Below are positions 42,075 through 50,785 of a DNA stretch of 64,000 bases, in pieces. Location of the stretch: positions 372,001-436,000 of the forward strand of contig JBGOEJ010000001.1 of assembly GCA_041446545.1 (NCBI GenBank), read 5' to 3'. The translations under genes and the position numbers were made by a program. The DNA is from Fervidibacter canadensis (GTDB taxonomy: Bacteria > Armatimonadota > Fervidibacteria > Fervidibacterales > Fervidibacteraceae). Under the pieces are notes generated by a model. It ran no database searches and was not told where the DNA came from. It saw only the letters and a list, made by a program, of their open reading frames with translations. The first letter of the stretch is position 1. Each line of letters opens with the position of its first letter.

Positions 42075-42112
42075 CCTTGTCCCGCCTCGTCCCTTGTCCT
42101 GCGCCCCGTCAG
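42075..42112 (+). repeat. GTCCCGC-type heptamer array between mreB and mreC
   Basis: Approximate heptamers CCTTGTC, CCGCCTC, GTCCCTT, GTCCTGC, GCCCCGT fill almost the whole intergenic space. They leave only the GGTGAGGAGC site of mreC. Confidence 0.65.
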
Positions 42113-42126
42113 GATCGGTGAGGAGC

Positions 42127-43026
42127 ATGACGAGCCGAAGGAGTGTCTCTAAAGCGGCAAATGCAGGGTTGGTCGGCACCCTGAAAGCCTTCTTTTTGGG
42201 CTTCCTCTTTGCCCTCCTGCTACTTTCCCTCGTCGCCCTTGCCCGCACCGTTTTGCCCACAGCGATTGATTGCCTCAGCGGTGTCGGCGTGCGTTCTGCT
42301 TCCTTCGTCGCTCGCCTCTGGCACGGACTTTGGGCATGGACGGGAACACTAAGACACAGCCAGCAACTGGTGAGGGAGCAGGCGAAACTGCAACAACGCT
42401 TAGCGACCTTACAGGCGGAAAATGTGCGGTTGCGCCACCTCGCCGAGGAGAACCGCCGCCTTCGCGCTCTTCTCGGATTGGGACAAAGGCTCGGTCAACC
42501 CTTCCTCTCTGCCGAAGTCATTGCCGTCGGTGGCAGCCACTGGTTTCGCACCGTCGTCCTCAACCGAGGTGCTGAGGAAGGCGTGACCCTTCACGCCCCC
42601 GTCCTCAACCATCAAGGGCTTATCGGGCGCATCTTTCAAGTCCATCGCCACCATAGCATCGTCTTGCTCCTCACTGACCGCCGCAGCGCCGTCGGCGTGG
42701 CACTGGAGGGACATCCGAAAGTCTTTGGAGTTGTCAAAGGCACGAGCGGGCAATACTTGCAACTTCTCCACCTTTCCCGCCGCATCCTTCCCCGCAAAGG
42801 CGAGCGCTTGCTCACTTCAGGATTAGGCGGAATTTTCCCTTCAGGCATTCCCGTCGGCACCGTCGCCCACATAGACCGCCACACCGAACCGCCCACCATC
42901 ACCGTCCGTCCCTTCGCCGACGACCGTCAATGGCACGAAGTCATCGTCCTGAAAATGCCGAGGCGACAAGACGAGGGAGCGACGGCGTTATTGATGCCAA
43001 CCATCCCCCGTGCACCCCGACGATGA
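42127..43026 (+). CDS. mreC: rod-shape determining protein MreC
   Basis: 299 aa. One membrane helix near residues 20-40 (FFLGFLFALLLLSLVALA), a coiled coil at about 80-115 (QAKLQQRLATLQAENVRLRHL...), then the two-barrel periplasmic part (LSAEVIAVGGSHWFRTVVLN, GLIGRIFQV, RILPRKGERLLTSGLGGIFP). It links MreB to the wall enzymes. It overlaps the 3' end of uppP on the other strand by 86 nt. Start ATG after GAGGAGC. Confidence 0.94.
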   Translation: MTSRRSVSKAANAGLVGTLKAFFLGFLFALLLLSLVALARTVLPTAIDCLSGVGVRSASFVARLWHGLWAWTGTLRHSQQLVREQAKLQQRLATLQAENVRLRHLAEENRRLRALLGLGQRLGQPFLSAEVIAVGGSHWFRTVVLNRGAEEGVTLHAPVLNHQGLIGRIFQVHRHHSIVLLLTDRRSAVGVALEGHPKVFGVVKGTSGQYLQLLHLSRRILPRKGERLLTSGLGGIFPSGIPVGTVAHIDRHTEPPTITVRPFADDRQWHEVIVLKMPRRQDEGATALLMPTIPRAPRR

Positions 43027-43822
43027 CGGCGAGGGAAGCCAACAAGCAATAAGCGCCAAACCAAGACAACTTCGCTCGCCGCACCGCCGCCAATGCCCAA
43101 CCGATGGAAAGGTAGCCGACGACGAAAGCGATGAGGACGCTAAGGACAATGCCAATGCTTCCTGTTGGCAGGACGGCGATATCTTTCGCTTCCAGCAAAT
43201 TTGCCCCCAAGATAGCGGGAATGCCGACGAGGAAGGCGAACCGACCCGCTTCTTCTCGCCTTAACCCGCAAAATAAACCCGCTGCAATCGTCGTCCCCGA
43301 CCTTGACAGACCCGGAAACGCTGCCAACCCCTGCGCCAGCCCGACGACAACGGCGCACCAGTAAGGGAGCGGTTCATCGGCAAAGGCGCTTGCCGACGCA
43401 GGCAGTCGGTTTGCCCTCTCCCGATGGGTTGACCACGCTTCGCTGGTGAACAGCAATAATGCCGTCACCATCCAAAAGAGGGCGACAAATGTGGGCGCAT
43501 TGAGGGCATGCTCTACGAAGTGTTTCAGCGGCAAGGCGACGACAACGGTCGCTACATTAGCGATAACAACGCCCCAAAGCAACCGTCGCCCTCTCTCTTC
43601 ACCCCTCCCGATTCCTCGCAACATCAAAAGCAAATCACTCCGAAAGTAGACGAGCAATGCCACCCATGTCCCGAAGTGCAACATCACCGTGACAGGCAAC
43701 CGTTCCCGCTCAGGCAACCGAAGCCAATGCTCCACGACCGCCAAATGCCCCGAACTGGAAACGGGCAAAATTTCCGTCAGCCCTTGCACAACCGCCAAAA
43801 AGACCAATTCCCAAAGCGCCAT
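42941..43822 (-). CDS. uppP: undecaprenyl-diphosphatase
   Basis: 293 aa with about eight membrane helices. The family motifs are VQGLTEILPVSSSGHL and GLSRSGTT (in FPGLSRSGTTIAAGL). It recycles undecaprenyl pyrophosphate for cell-wall and glycan synthesis. The ATG at 43822 has AAAGGA 9 nt upstream; an ATG six codons earlier also fits. It converges on mreC with an 86-nt overlap, so its last helix and the mreC C-terminus are read from the same DNA. Confidence 0.95.
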   Translation of the reverse strand: MALWELVFLAVVQGLTEILPVSSSGHLAVVEHWLRLPERERLPVTVMLHFGTWVALLVYFRSDLLLMLRGIGRGEERGRRLLWGVVIANVATVVVALPLKHFVEHALNAPTFVALFWMVTALLLFTSEAWSTHRERANRLPASASAFADEPLPYWCAVVVGLAQGLAAFPGLSRSGTTIAAGLFCGLRREEAGRFAFLVGIPAILGANLLEAKDIAVLPTGSIGIVLSVLIAFVVGYLSIGWALAAVRRAKLSWFGAYCLLASLAVIVGVHGGWLASITPSLPRLVASAFSGR

Positions 43823-43984
43823 CCTTCGCCATCCTTTCATGGTGAGGGTGTGTTCGTTGCGCTCATGCCGAAGAGAAAGCGCCCCAATTGTGGCGCTCTC
43901 CTTGCTATCCCGTTAAGCGTTGGAGGGCGACGACCGTTCCCGTCGGCGGCAAAATCAAAGATGCCTTCGGGCAGGGTGAAGGGC

Positions 43985-45697
43985 ATGTTGACAGAGTTGC
44001 TCATCAAAAACCTCGCCATCATTGACGAGGTTCAGGTGACCCTGCAGCCCGGCTTCAATGTCCTGACGGGCGAGACAGGTGCGGGCAAGTCCATCATCAT
44101 CCACGCCCTCAGTTTCCTCGTCGGCGAGCGAGGCGACCCCGACCTCATCCGCACGGGTGCTGACGCCTTGCTGGTGGAAGCCGTCTTTGACCTTCGCACC
44201 GCCCCCCAAGTGCGGGCGTCCATCGGCGCATTGGGCTTTGAGTTGGAAGACGACACCCTCATCCTGACGCGGGAGTTGAACAGGTCAGGACGCAGCCGCT
44301 GTCGGGTCAACGGGCGAGCCGCTACCATCTCCATGCTCAAGCAAATCGGCAAAGCCCTTTTGGACATTCACGGTCAGCACGAGCACCAATCTTTGCTGGA
44401 CGCCGCCAACCACCTCGCTTTTCTGGACGCCTTCGGCGGTGACCAACTGATACCCCTCAAGGAACGCTACGCCAATTTGTATCGCCAACTGATGCAAGTG
44501 GAACGGGAACTAACGGAGTTGCAACGCAGCGAGCGTGAGCGAATGCAGCGGCTGGATTTGTTGCGTTATCAAGCGGACGAGATTGACAAAGCCAACTTGA
44601 GGGAAGGCGAGGAAGAAGAGTTGCAACAGGAACGCCTTCGCCTCCTCCACGCCGAACGCATCGCCGAGCGGGTGAACCTTGCGGTGGAGCGGCTCAGTGG
44701 CGATAGCGGAGCACTGGAGACCTTAGGCGAGGCGGTGCAACTTTTGAAAGACGCCGCTGAGTTTGACCCCATCTTGCGCCAACCCCATGACACCCTCAGC
44801 CAAGCCCTTGACACCTTGCAAGACATCGCCTTTGAGTTGGAGCGTTACGCCCGCCACATAGAGTTTGACCCCCAACGGTTGGAAGAAGTAGAGGCACGCT
44901 TGGACTCCCTCCGACGGCTCAAACGCAAGTATGGTGACAGCATTGCTGCCATCCTACGCTACCGCCAAGAGATCGCCCAAGAGTTGGAACGGTTGGAGAC
45001 GAGCGAGGAGTGCCTTGAAGCGCTGCAAAAGGAGCGGGAGCAATTGCGGAAAGCGTTGGCAGACGCCGCCTGTGCTCTTTCCCAAACGCGAGCGGAATTG
45101 GCTCGGCAGTTGGAGCGAGCGGTGCAATCGCACCTGAAAGCCTTGGTGATGGAGCGAGCCAAATTCAAGGTCGCTTTAGAGCGCACCTCCGACCCCGACG
45201 GGTTGAGACTGCCTGACGGCTCTTTCGCCTTCGGGCGGGATGGCGTTGACCGCGTGGAATTTCTGATTGCCACCAACCCCGGCGAACCGCTCAAGCCATT
45301 GGCAAAAATCGCTTCGGGCGGCGAATTGGCGCGGGTGATGTTGGCACTGAAAGCCTGTTTGCAACGCGCCCACGAAATCCCTGTCCTCATCTTTGACGAA
45401 GTGGATGTGGGCATTGGCGGTCGGACAGCGGAAGCCGTCGGCGAGAAGTTGCGGGAAGTTGCCCGCTACGCCCAAGTCCTCTGCGTCACCCACTTGCCCC
45501 AAATCGCCGCCTTAGCCGATTGGCATTTGCGTGTGGAAAAAGTGGACGATGGCAAAAGGGCACGCGTTATCGTCACCCCGTTGGAGGGTGAAGAACGGGT
45601 GCAAGAGTTGGCTCGCATGTTGTCGGGCAAGCAAATCACTGCTGCCTCCTTGCAGCACGCTCAGGAACTTTTGCAACGCGCCGCCGTGCGACGGTGA
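43985..45697 (+). CDS. recN: DNA repair protein RecN
   Basis: 570 aa from ATG 43985. SMC-like ATPase: MLTELLIKNLAIIDEV, Walker A GETGAGKSIIIHA, RCRVNGRAATISMLKQIG, a central antiparallel coiled coil (about 170-350), signature KIASGGELARVMLALK, Walker B PVLIFDEVDVGIGG, and VLCVTHLPQIAALADWHL. It helps double-strand break repair. The open frame upstream of 43985 overlaps uppP and is not RecN-like. Confidence 0.97.
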   Translation: MLTELLIKNLAIIDEVQVTLQPGFNVLTGETGAGKSIIIHALSFLVGERGDPDLIRTGADALLVEAVFDLRTAPQVRASIGALGFELEDDTLILTRELNRSGRSRCRVNGRAATISMLKQIGKALLDIHGQHEHQSLLDAANHLAFLDAFGGDQLIPLKERYANLYRQLMQVERELTELQRSERERMQRLDLLRYQADEIDKANLREGEEEELQQERLRLLHAERIAERVNLAVERLSGDSGALETLGEAVQLLKDAAEFDPILRQPHDTLSQALDTLQDIAFELERYARHIEFDPQRLEEVEARLDSLRRLKRKYGDSIAAILRYRQEIAQELERLETSEECLEALQKEREQLRKALADAACALSQTRAELARQLERAVQSHLKALVMERAKFKVALERTSDPDGLRLPDGSFAFGRDGVDRVEFLIATNPGEPLKPLAKIASGGELARVMLALKACLQRAHEIPVLIFDEVDVGIGGRTAEAVGEKLREVARYAQVLCVTHLPQIAALADWHLRVEKVDDGKRARVIVTPLEGEERVQELARMLSGKQITAASLQHAQELLQRAAVRR

Positions 45698-45798
45698 GTT
45701 TTGGCTCATCGCAATGGCTTTCGGTCGCTGTGGGTCTTTTTTAACTTGTGTCGTGACTGCACTTAAGCAGGAAGGCTTTTTGTGGCAGGTGATTGGCG

Positions 45799-46938
45799 AT
45801 GGCGGATTGGGAGCAAGTCGTGGTGCGGGAGATAGAGCGGACGGGTGGCATCTTGAAGTTGCGCCCCAATTTTGTTCGGCGCTTTTACAAGGACGGAGGT
45901 CGGCTCGGGTTGAGCAAAAAAGCAGGCGGCACTTTTAACCCCCGCACCAAACTCTTCGTCCCCGAACGCTGGCTGGCTTCCTGTGTGGAAGCGAACAATC
46001 CTTACCCCATCAAGGGCGAAGGGCTCAGCCAAGTTTGGCTTCCCTCTTTTTCAGGCACTGTCTACCTGCGGGATGTTTTGCGGCGGTTCGGCGACATCTT
46101 GTTGGGTGCGGAACGCCATCGCACCCACGACGGTGAGTTTCGCTTGCTGGCGAAACTCCTTGACCCTGCCGAACCCATCGTCTTCCACTTCCATGCCCGT
46201 GATGAAGATGTCTGGCGCTATTCCCAATTTTTCGCCGGGCATCGCTTCGGCAAGGACGAAGCCTACTTCTTTCTGGAGGCGCCCAAAGGTTCGTGCCCCT
46301 ACAGCCATGTCGGCTTGAAGGCGGGCGTGGACGAACGGGAGTTGCTCGCTGCCATCCGCAAAGGGCGCGACCATGTGTTGGAACTTTCGCCTTGCTACTT
46401 GCAACGCTACGGCGAAGGTTTTTTCACGCCCGCTGGCGTCCCCCATCGCCCTGGCACAGCGTTTTGCCTTGAGGTGCAACAACCCAGCGATGTCTACACC
46501 TTGCTGGAAACCCACAGCGACAGCCGCCCTCTCAGCCCCCAGCAAATCCACCCTGGCTTTCCCGACTTGGAGACCGCCTTGCGGTTTTTGGACTTCCGCA
46601 CAGCCCAAGACCCCGACTTGCTTTTTCGGTGCCGTCTCATCCCTCAGCCCATCGCTGAAACGCGCCAAAAAGGTGGGCAAGAGGGGTGGATTTTCCCGCC
46701 TTCGGTGACCCCGAAATTCAGTGGCAAGCGGCTCATCGTCACGGGCACTTTTGAGAGCCTTGAGCGCGACCCTTACGCCTTGTTCGTCTGGCGGGGCAAA
46801 GGGAGGTTAAACGGCAAACCGATCAAAGCGGGCGACGAATTTTTCGTCGGTTACTCCGCAGCGACCCGACCTCACCACTTTGAATGCGTCGGCACCGAGC
46901 CGCTGGAAGTTTTCAAGTTGTTCCCGCAAGCCCTATAA
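45799..46938 (+). CDS. cupin protein resembling class I mannose-6-phosphate isomerase
   Basis: 379 aa. The centre has PIVFHFHARDEDVWRYSQFF, GKDEAYFFLEAPKGSCPY and SHVGLKAGV, then FFTPAGVPHRPGTAFCLEVQ and SDVYTLLE. These copy the layout of class I phosphomannose isomerases (metal His/Glu, and a Gly-rich lid). N-terminal and C-terminal parts are more distant. It may isomerise hexose phosphates or a related sugar. A start at ATG 45799 has AGGTGA upstream. It ends 100 nt before the AraC gene, which is convergent. Confidence 0.75.
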   Translation: MADWEQVVVREIERTGGILKLRPNFVRRFYKDGGRLGLSKKAGGTFNPRTKLFVPERWLASCVEANNPYPIKGEGLSQVWLPSFSGTVYLRDVLRRFGDILLGAERHRTHDGEFRLLAKLLDPAEPIVFHFHARDEDVWRYSQFFAGHRFGKDEAYFFLEAPKGSCPYSHVGLKAGVDERELLAAIRKGRDHVLELSPCYLQRYGEGFFTPAGVPHRPGTAFCLEVQQPSDVYTLLETHSDSRPLSPQQIHPGFPDLETALRFLDFRTAQDPDLLFRCRLIPQPIAETRQKGGQEGWIFPPSVTPKFSGKRLIVTGTFESLERDPYALFVWRGKGRLNGKPIKAGDEFFVGYSAATRPHHFECVGTEPLEVFKLFPQAL

Positions 46939-46944
46939 ATGGCA

Positions 46945-47002
46945 GCGATCGGCGAATAGCGAATGGTCAAACGGCAACGATGTTGGGGTGGCTATCAGCC
47001 AC
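46945..47002 (+). repeat. composite repeat: heptamers, GTCAAACGGCA box and hairpin
   Basis: GCGATCG, GCGAATA, GCGAATG (46945-46965), GTCAAACGGCA (46966-46976), then the hairpin GTGGCTATCAGCCAC at 46988-47002. This is the fullest copy of the intergenic element, placed between two convergent genes. Confidence 0.8.
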
Positions 47003-47038
47003 GACAGAAGCAGCCACGACGGGAAAACGGCAGGCTTT

Positions 47039-47959
47039 TCACAATCCCCGAAATGCCGACCGACGGAATTGGGCGGGCGACTGACCGAAACGACGGCGAA
47101 AGAGGCGATGGAAGTGAGGCAAATCGTCAAACCCGCATTCGGCGGCGATGACTTTTAGAGGCAAATCGGTTTGAGTGAGCAAATGCGCCACCTTTTGCAA
47201 CCGCCGCTCTATCAGCCAACGCTTGGGCGACATCCCTAAGACTTCCCGAAAGAGACGGCGCAAGTGACGCACCGAACATGCCGCCGCTTCCGCCATCTCC
47301 GTCACCGTCACCCGCTCCCCCAAATGGTCTTCGGCAAATTGGAGGGCAGGGTGTAAAATTTTGAGCGCCGTCACCGCCGACGGCGAAGCAGCGGGACGAA
47401 AAAGGTCAGGACGCTCTTGAACGACCCGCAAAAGCAAATCCGTCACCAACGCCGCCCCTCGCCGCTGCCAACCCAATGGTTGACGCGCCGAGAGACGCAG
47501 CAACTCGTTGACGACGCTCCCCGCTTCGGGCAACTTCGGCACATGGACAGGAAAACCCAAAACGCTCAGGATATCCAGCGACTCAAACAAGCGAGCCGTA
47601 AAATGAATAGCGCTGACGCAAAAGCGCCGCTCTGGCAAATGCTCCGCCGAATGCCAAACGCCTTCAGGGATGAACAGCAGGTCATCGGGTTGGGCGATAA
47701 CAATAGCGTCGCCGATTTGCCACCTCGCCTTCCCTGTGTGGACGAAAAAGGCGATGGCATTCGGCAAGCGACGGGGCGCGATATGCCAATGAGGCAGGCA
47801 TTCGTGTTGGCGGGCATGGAGGAAAGTGAAGCTCATCCGTTCCCAAACCCATGCCCACTCCCGCAGCGAATCGGGAGAAGGGTAGGGAAGGAAATCGTCC
47901 CGCACAAGGGTCATCGGACGCCTGTCCCATTGCGACAAAACTTTGTCCCCTTCCGCCAT
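47039..47959 (-). CDS. AraC-family transcriptional regulator
   Basis: 306 aa. N-terminal cupin sensor (PHWHIAPRRLPNAIAFFVHTG, IPEGVWHSAEHLP) and a C-terminal double helix-turn-helix: EMAEAAACSVRHLRRLFREVLG and IAAECGFDDLPHFHRLFRRRFG. The sensor probably binds a sugar. It likely regulates the PhyH or PMI-like neighbours. It is divergent from the PhyH gene (66 nt apart). Start ATG with GGTGAGGGG. Confidence 0.93.
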   Translation of the reverse strand: MAEGDKVLSQWDRRPMTLVRDDFLPYPSPDSLREWAWVWERMSFTFLHARQHECLPHWHIAPRRLPNAIAFFVHTGKARWQIGDAIVIAQPDDLLFIPEGVWHSAEHLPERRFCVSAIHFTARLFESLDILSVLGFPVHVPKLPEAGSVVNELLRLSARQPLGWQRRGAALVTDLLLRVVQERPDLFRPAASPSAVTALKILHPALQFAEDHLGERVTVTEMAEAAACSVRHLRRLFREVLGMSPKRWLIERRLQKVAHLLTQTDLPLKVIAAECGFDDLPHFHRLFRRRFGQSPAQFRRSAFRGL

Positions 47960-48025
47960 TGCCCCTCACCCATTTCCGCCGCTGAATTATAACCGAACCG
48001 ACGACATCGCAAGGAGGTGTCAGCG

Positions 48026-48844
48026 ATGCTCACCCTGAAGGCGCTGACGGTGGCGCAGAAGGAGCAGTTTGAGCGGGATGGCTTTTTGGCAGTGCGACAA
48101 CTGCTTTCAGAGCGACAAGTCGCCGCCGTCAAAGAGCGGCTTGAGCAGTACATTCGCGAGGGCTTGCGGATGCTGCGGGAAGGGCAAAAGCCCGAAGCCG
48201 ACACGGTCAACTTCAACGGCGTTCTGATTCAGTTAGAGCCGTTGGTAGCAAAGGGTGAATATGTGCCCGACGATCCCCTCTATGCTGCCCGCAAAGTTTG
48301 GAACCTTTTTGGGCGCGACGAAGTGCTGACACAACTGGCGACCGACCCACGCCTTTTGGACATCGTGGAAGACCTGATGGGCAGTTCCGCCATCTGGTTC
48401 TTTGCCGACAAAGCCATGCTCAAGCCACCCAAAATCGGCGTGGAGAAACCTTGGCACCAAGACCTGCCCTACTTCCCCTTTGAGCCAAAGGACGAAAACG
48501 GCATCCATGTCGCCGTTTGGATTGCTTTGGACGAAGCGACGGTGGAAAACGGTTGCATGCAATACATCCCCGGCAGCCATAAGTTGGGCAACATCACGAC
48601 GAGCCATGTGGACACCTACGGCTTGGGACACTTAGCGGCGGACATGAGCAAGGTGGACACCTCCAAAGCCGTCGCCGTGGAAGCCAAGCCGGGCGATGTC
48701 GTCTTCCACGATGGGCTGGCACTGCACTATTCAGCGCCCAACACCTCCGACAAGCCTCGTTGGGCGTTGGTGCTGGACTTCATCAACGCCGAACGGGCGA
48801 GGTATGTCGGCAAGGGCGAACCGACCTTCCCCCGCGTTCGGTAA
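48026..48844 (+). CDS. phytanoyl-CoA dioxygenase (PhyH) family oxygenase
   Basis: 272 aa. Double-stranded beta-helix with iron ligands H-x-D in KPWHQDLPYFP (about 144-146) and the distal His in VVFHDGLALHYSAPNTSD; RW of SDKPRW fits the 2-oxoglutarate arginine. A helix at the start (EQFERDGFLAVRQLLS) is typical. Fe(II)/2-oxoglutarate hydroxylase of unknown substrate. AAGGAGG 8 nt before ATG 48026. Confidence 0.93.
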   Translation: MLTLKALTVAQKEQFERDGFLAVRQLLSERQVAAVKERLEQYIREGLRMLREGQKPEADTVNFNGVLIQLEPLVAKGEYVPDDPLYAARKVWNLFGRDEVLTQLATDPRLLDIVEDLMGSSAIWFFADKAMLKPPKIGVEKPWHQDLPYFPFEPKDENGIHVAVWIALDEATVENGCMQYIPGSHKLGNITTSHVDTYGLGHLAADMSKVDTSKAVAVEAKPGDVVFHDGLALHYSAPNTSDKPRWALVLDFINAERARYVGKGEPTFPRVR

Positions 48845-48905
48845 GTTCGCTCGCTCAGACAACGCCCACTTTGCTTGTAGGAACGGCGTTAGCCGCGACT
48901 AAAGT

Positions 48906-49547
48906 TCAATCACCCAACCGCCTCCGCAATTCGGGGAGCAAGGCTCGCAGGGCGCGGGCGCGGTGGCTGACGGTATTCTTTTCGTCCACGCTCAATTGAG
49001 CCAGCGTCTTGCCCAATGGCGGCACGAAAAACACCGGGTCGTAACCGAAACCGCCTTCGCCACGCGGTTCGGTGGCGATGAACCCGTCCAAAACGCCCTC
49101 GGCGATGAGGACTTCGTGCTCAGAAAACGCCACTGCCATCGCACAACGGAAACGAGCCGTCCGTCCCTCAAAGGGCACACCTTGCAGCAGCCGCAACAAT
49201 CCCCGCCATCGTTCGGCATCAGGGATGTCTTCACCGAAAAAAGTTTTCGCCCTTGCTCCCGGCAATCCACCCAAGGCGTCCACTTCCAGCGCCGTATCTT
49301 CCGCTAAGGAAGGCAGCCCTGTCTTGCGGTAGGCGTAAAGGGCTTTTTCAAAAGCGACTTCACGAATGTCATCGCTCGTCTCCTCGTAATCCAACACAAT
49401 GCCCAATTCATCGGGTGCGACGACGCAGAAGGGTTGCCCTTGAAGCAACATCATCAACTCACGCAATTTCCCTCGGTTGGTCGTGGCGATGAACAACCGT
49501 CCCTTCCTGCGTCCCTCGTCTTGCGTCCCGTCCTTGGGCACTCCCAT
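48906..49547 (-). CDS. rdgB: XTP/dITP pyrophosphatase (RdgB/HAM1)
   Basis: 213 aa. Canonical core: LFIATTNRGKLREL, PSLAEDTALEVDALGGLPGARA, FGYDPVFFVPPLGKT and VSHRARALRAL. It removes non-standard purine triphosphates. The first 16 residues (VPKDGTQDEGRRKG region) are encoded by heptamer repeats and are not conserved. A TTG at 49499 (LFIATTNRG), 6 nt after GGAAGGGA, is a credible true start, in which case the repeats would be leader. Confidence 0.95.
   Translation of the reverse strand: MGVPKDGTQDEGRRKGRLFIATTNRGKLRELMMLLQGQPFCVVAPDELGIVLDYEETSDDIREVAFEKALYAYRKTGLPSLAEDTALEVDALGGLPGARAKTFFGEDIPDAERWRGLLRLLQGVPFEGRTARFRCAMAVAFSEHEVLIAEGVLDGFIATEPRGEGGFGYDPVFFVPPLGKTLAQLSVDEKNTVSHRARALRALLPELRRRLGD
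49498..49530. repeat. CGTCCCT-type heptamers at the rdgB start
   Basis: CGTCCCT, a 5-nt spacer, CGTCCCT, CGTCTTG, CGTCCCG. On the minus strand they encode the N-terminal GTQDEGRRKGR extension and also supply a purine-rich GGAAGGGA near a possible TTG start. Confidence 0.75.
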
Positions 49548-49656
49548 CACCCCGAAAACATTTTGCAGGTCTCCTTTGAGGTGCGGTCAACCTCATCAAA
49601 TGAGAAGGGCTGCAACAAGTCCGCTTCAGAAGCAAGGACGGCGACGGTCGTCACTG

Positions 49657-50730
49657 TTAAGACTTTGCCAGAACAGGAGATTGCTGCGTGGCGGAAGCGA
49701 CATTAGAGGCGAAGGGCAAAAGGAAGTGCACCGTTGTGCCCTTGCCGACCTCGCTTTCCAACCAAATGCATCCGCCATGGGCTTCCACCGCCAGTTTGCA
49801 GAAAGTCAGCCCTAATCCTGTCCCGACAGGCGCTCCCGCTTTGCGGGCTTCCACCTGCACGAACCTGTCAAAGATGCGGTCAAGATACTCTTTCGGGATG
49901 CCCGGTCCTTCGTCGGTCACGGCGAAATGGATGCCTTCCTCGGTGGCTTGGGCGCTGACCGTGATGGTTTTGCCCGATGGTGTGTATTTGAGGGCGTTGC
50001 TCAGCAAATTGACGAGGACGCGGATGAGCACCCATCGGTCGGCGACAAGAGAGGGCAAATCAGGAGCGATGTCTGTGCGAATGGTCACCCCGTTTTGTTT
50101 CGCCCAAAGTTGCACTTGCCTGACGGCTTCGTTGATGGCATCCTCGGGCGAGAACTCCTTCAGGTAAAGGGGAAACTTGCCTTCTTCCATCTTGCGCAAG
50201 TCCAACAGCGAGTTGACCATCGTGAGCAAGCGGTGGGCGCCGATGAGGGAAAGTTCCAACAACTCGGCGTCGTCAGGCGATAGTCGGTCTTGCACCGTCA
50301 GTTTGAGGGTTTCCAGCCCGCTGATGACATTGGTCAGAGGAGAACGAAGGTCGTGAACGAGGAAGTCGGTCAAAGTTTCCCGTAGTTCCTGTTGGCGGCG
50401 GAGTTGCTCTGCCGCTTCCCGCTGCACTTCCGCTTGATGCTTCAAGTAGCCGACGATGCCGCCGAGGAAAATGAAGCCGATTTGCCAACCGAGCAAGGTT
50501 TGCCAACCCGACGCTTTGATGGTAGGGGAGAACAATGGCAGCAAAAGACTAACAGCCAGTCCCACGAGGATACCACCGACGACCTTTAAGGTGAGACCCG
50601 CCAAGACGATGGGAATCAGGTAAAGTTGCCAAAGAGGGAACGCCCCGCCCCATTGCCACTCCAAAAGGGCGATCGCCAGCAAACCCAACGCAATGACGCC
50701 AATGCGGATGCCCTGTCGTTCTCCAACCAC
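49657..50730 (-). CDS. membrane sensor histidine kinase
   Basis: 357 aa from GTG 50730 (GGAGGG 8 nt upstream). Three or four N-terminal helices (GVIALGLLAIALLEW, LYLIPIVLAGLTLKVVGGIL, GFIFLGGIVGYL), then a HisKA domain with FLVHDLRSPLTNVISGL (phosphorylated His in the H-box) and an ATPase domain: LLSNALKYTPSG (N-box), VTDEGPGIP (G1), GAPVGTGLGL (G2). No partner response regulator is adjacent, so it is an orphan. Signal unknown. It starts 55 nt from the mutS end. Confidence 0.92.
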   Translation of the reverse strand: MVGERQGIRIGVIALGLLAIALLEWQWGGAFPLWQLYLIPIVLAGLTLKVVGGILVGLAVSLLLPLFSPTIKASGWQTLLGWQIGFIFLGGIVGYLKHQAEVQREAAEQLRRQQELRETLTDFLVHDLRSPLTNVISGLETLKLTVQDRLSPDDAELLELSLIGAHRLLTMVNSLLDLRKMEEGKFPLYLKEFSPEDAINEAVRQVQLWAKQNGVTIRTDIAPDLPSLVADRWVLIRVLVNLLSNALKYTPSGKTITVSAQATEEGIHFAVTDEGPGIPKEYLDRIFDRFVQVEARKAGAPVGTGLGLTFCKLAVEAHGGCIWLESEVGKGTTVHFLLPFASNVASATQQSPVLAKS

Positions 50731-50785
50731 GCGCAATCCCTCCGATTGCCATATCGGACGGAACGGCGCAGGGCTTAAAAGTTGG

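Noticed and set aside
43508..43984. N-terminal extension of RecN
   Set aside because: The residues are antisense to uppP and low in complexity; RecN homology begins exactly at MLTELLIKNLAI.
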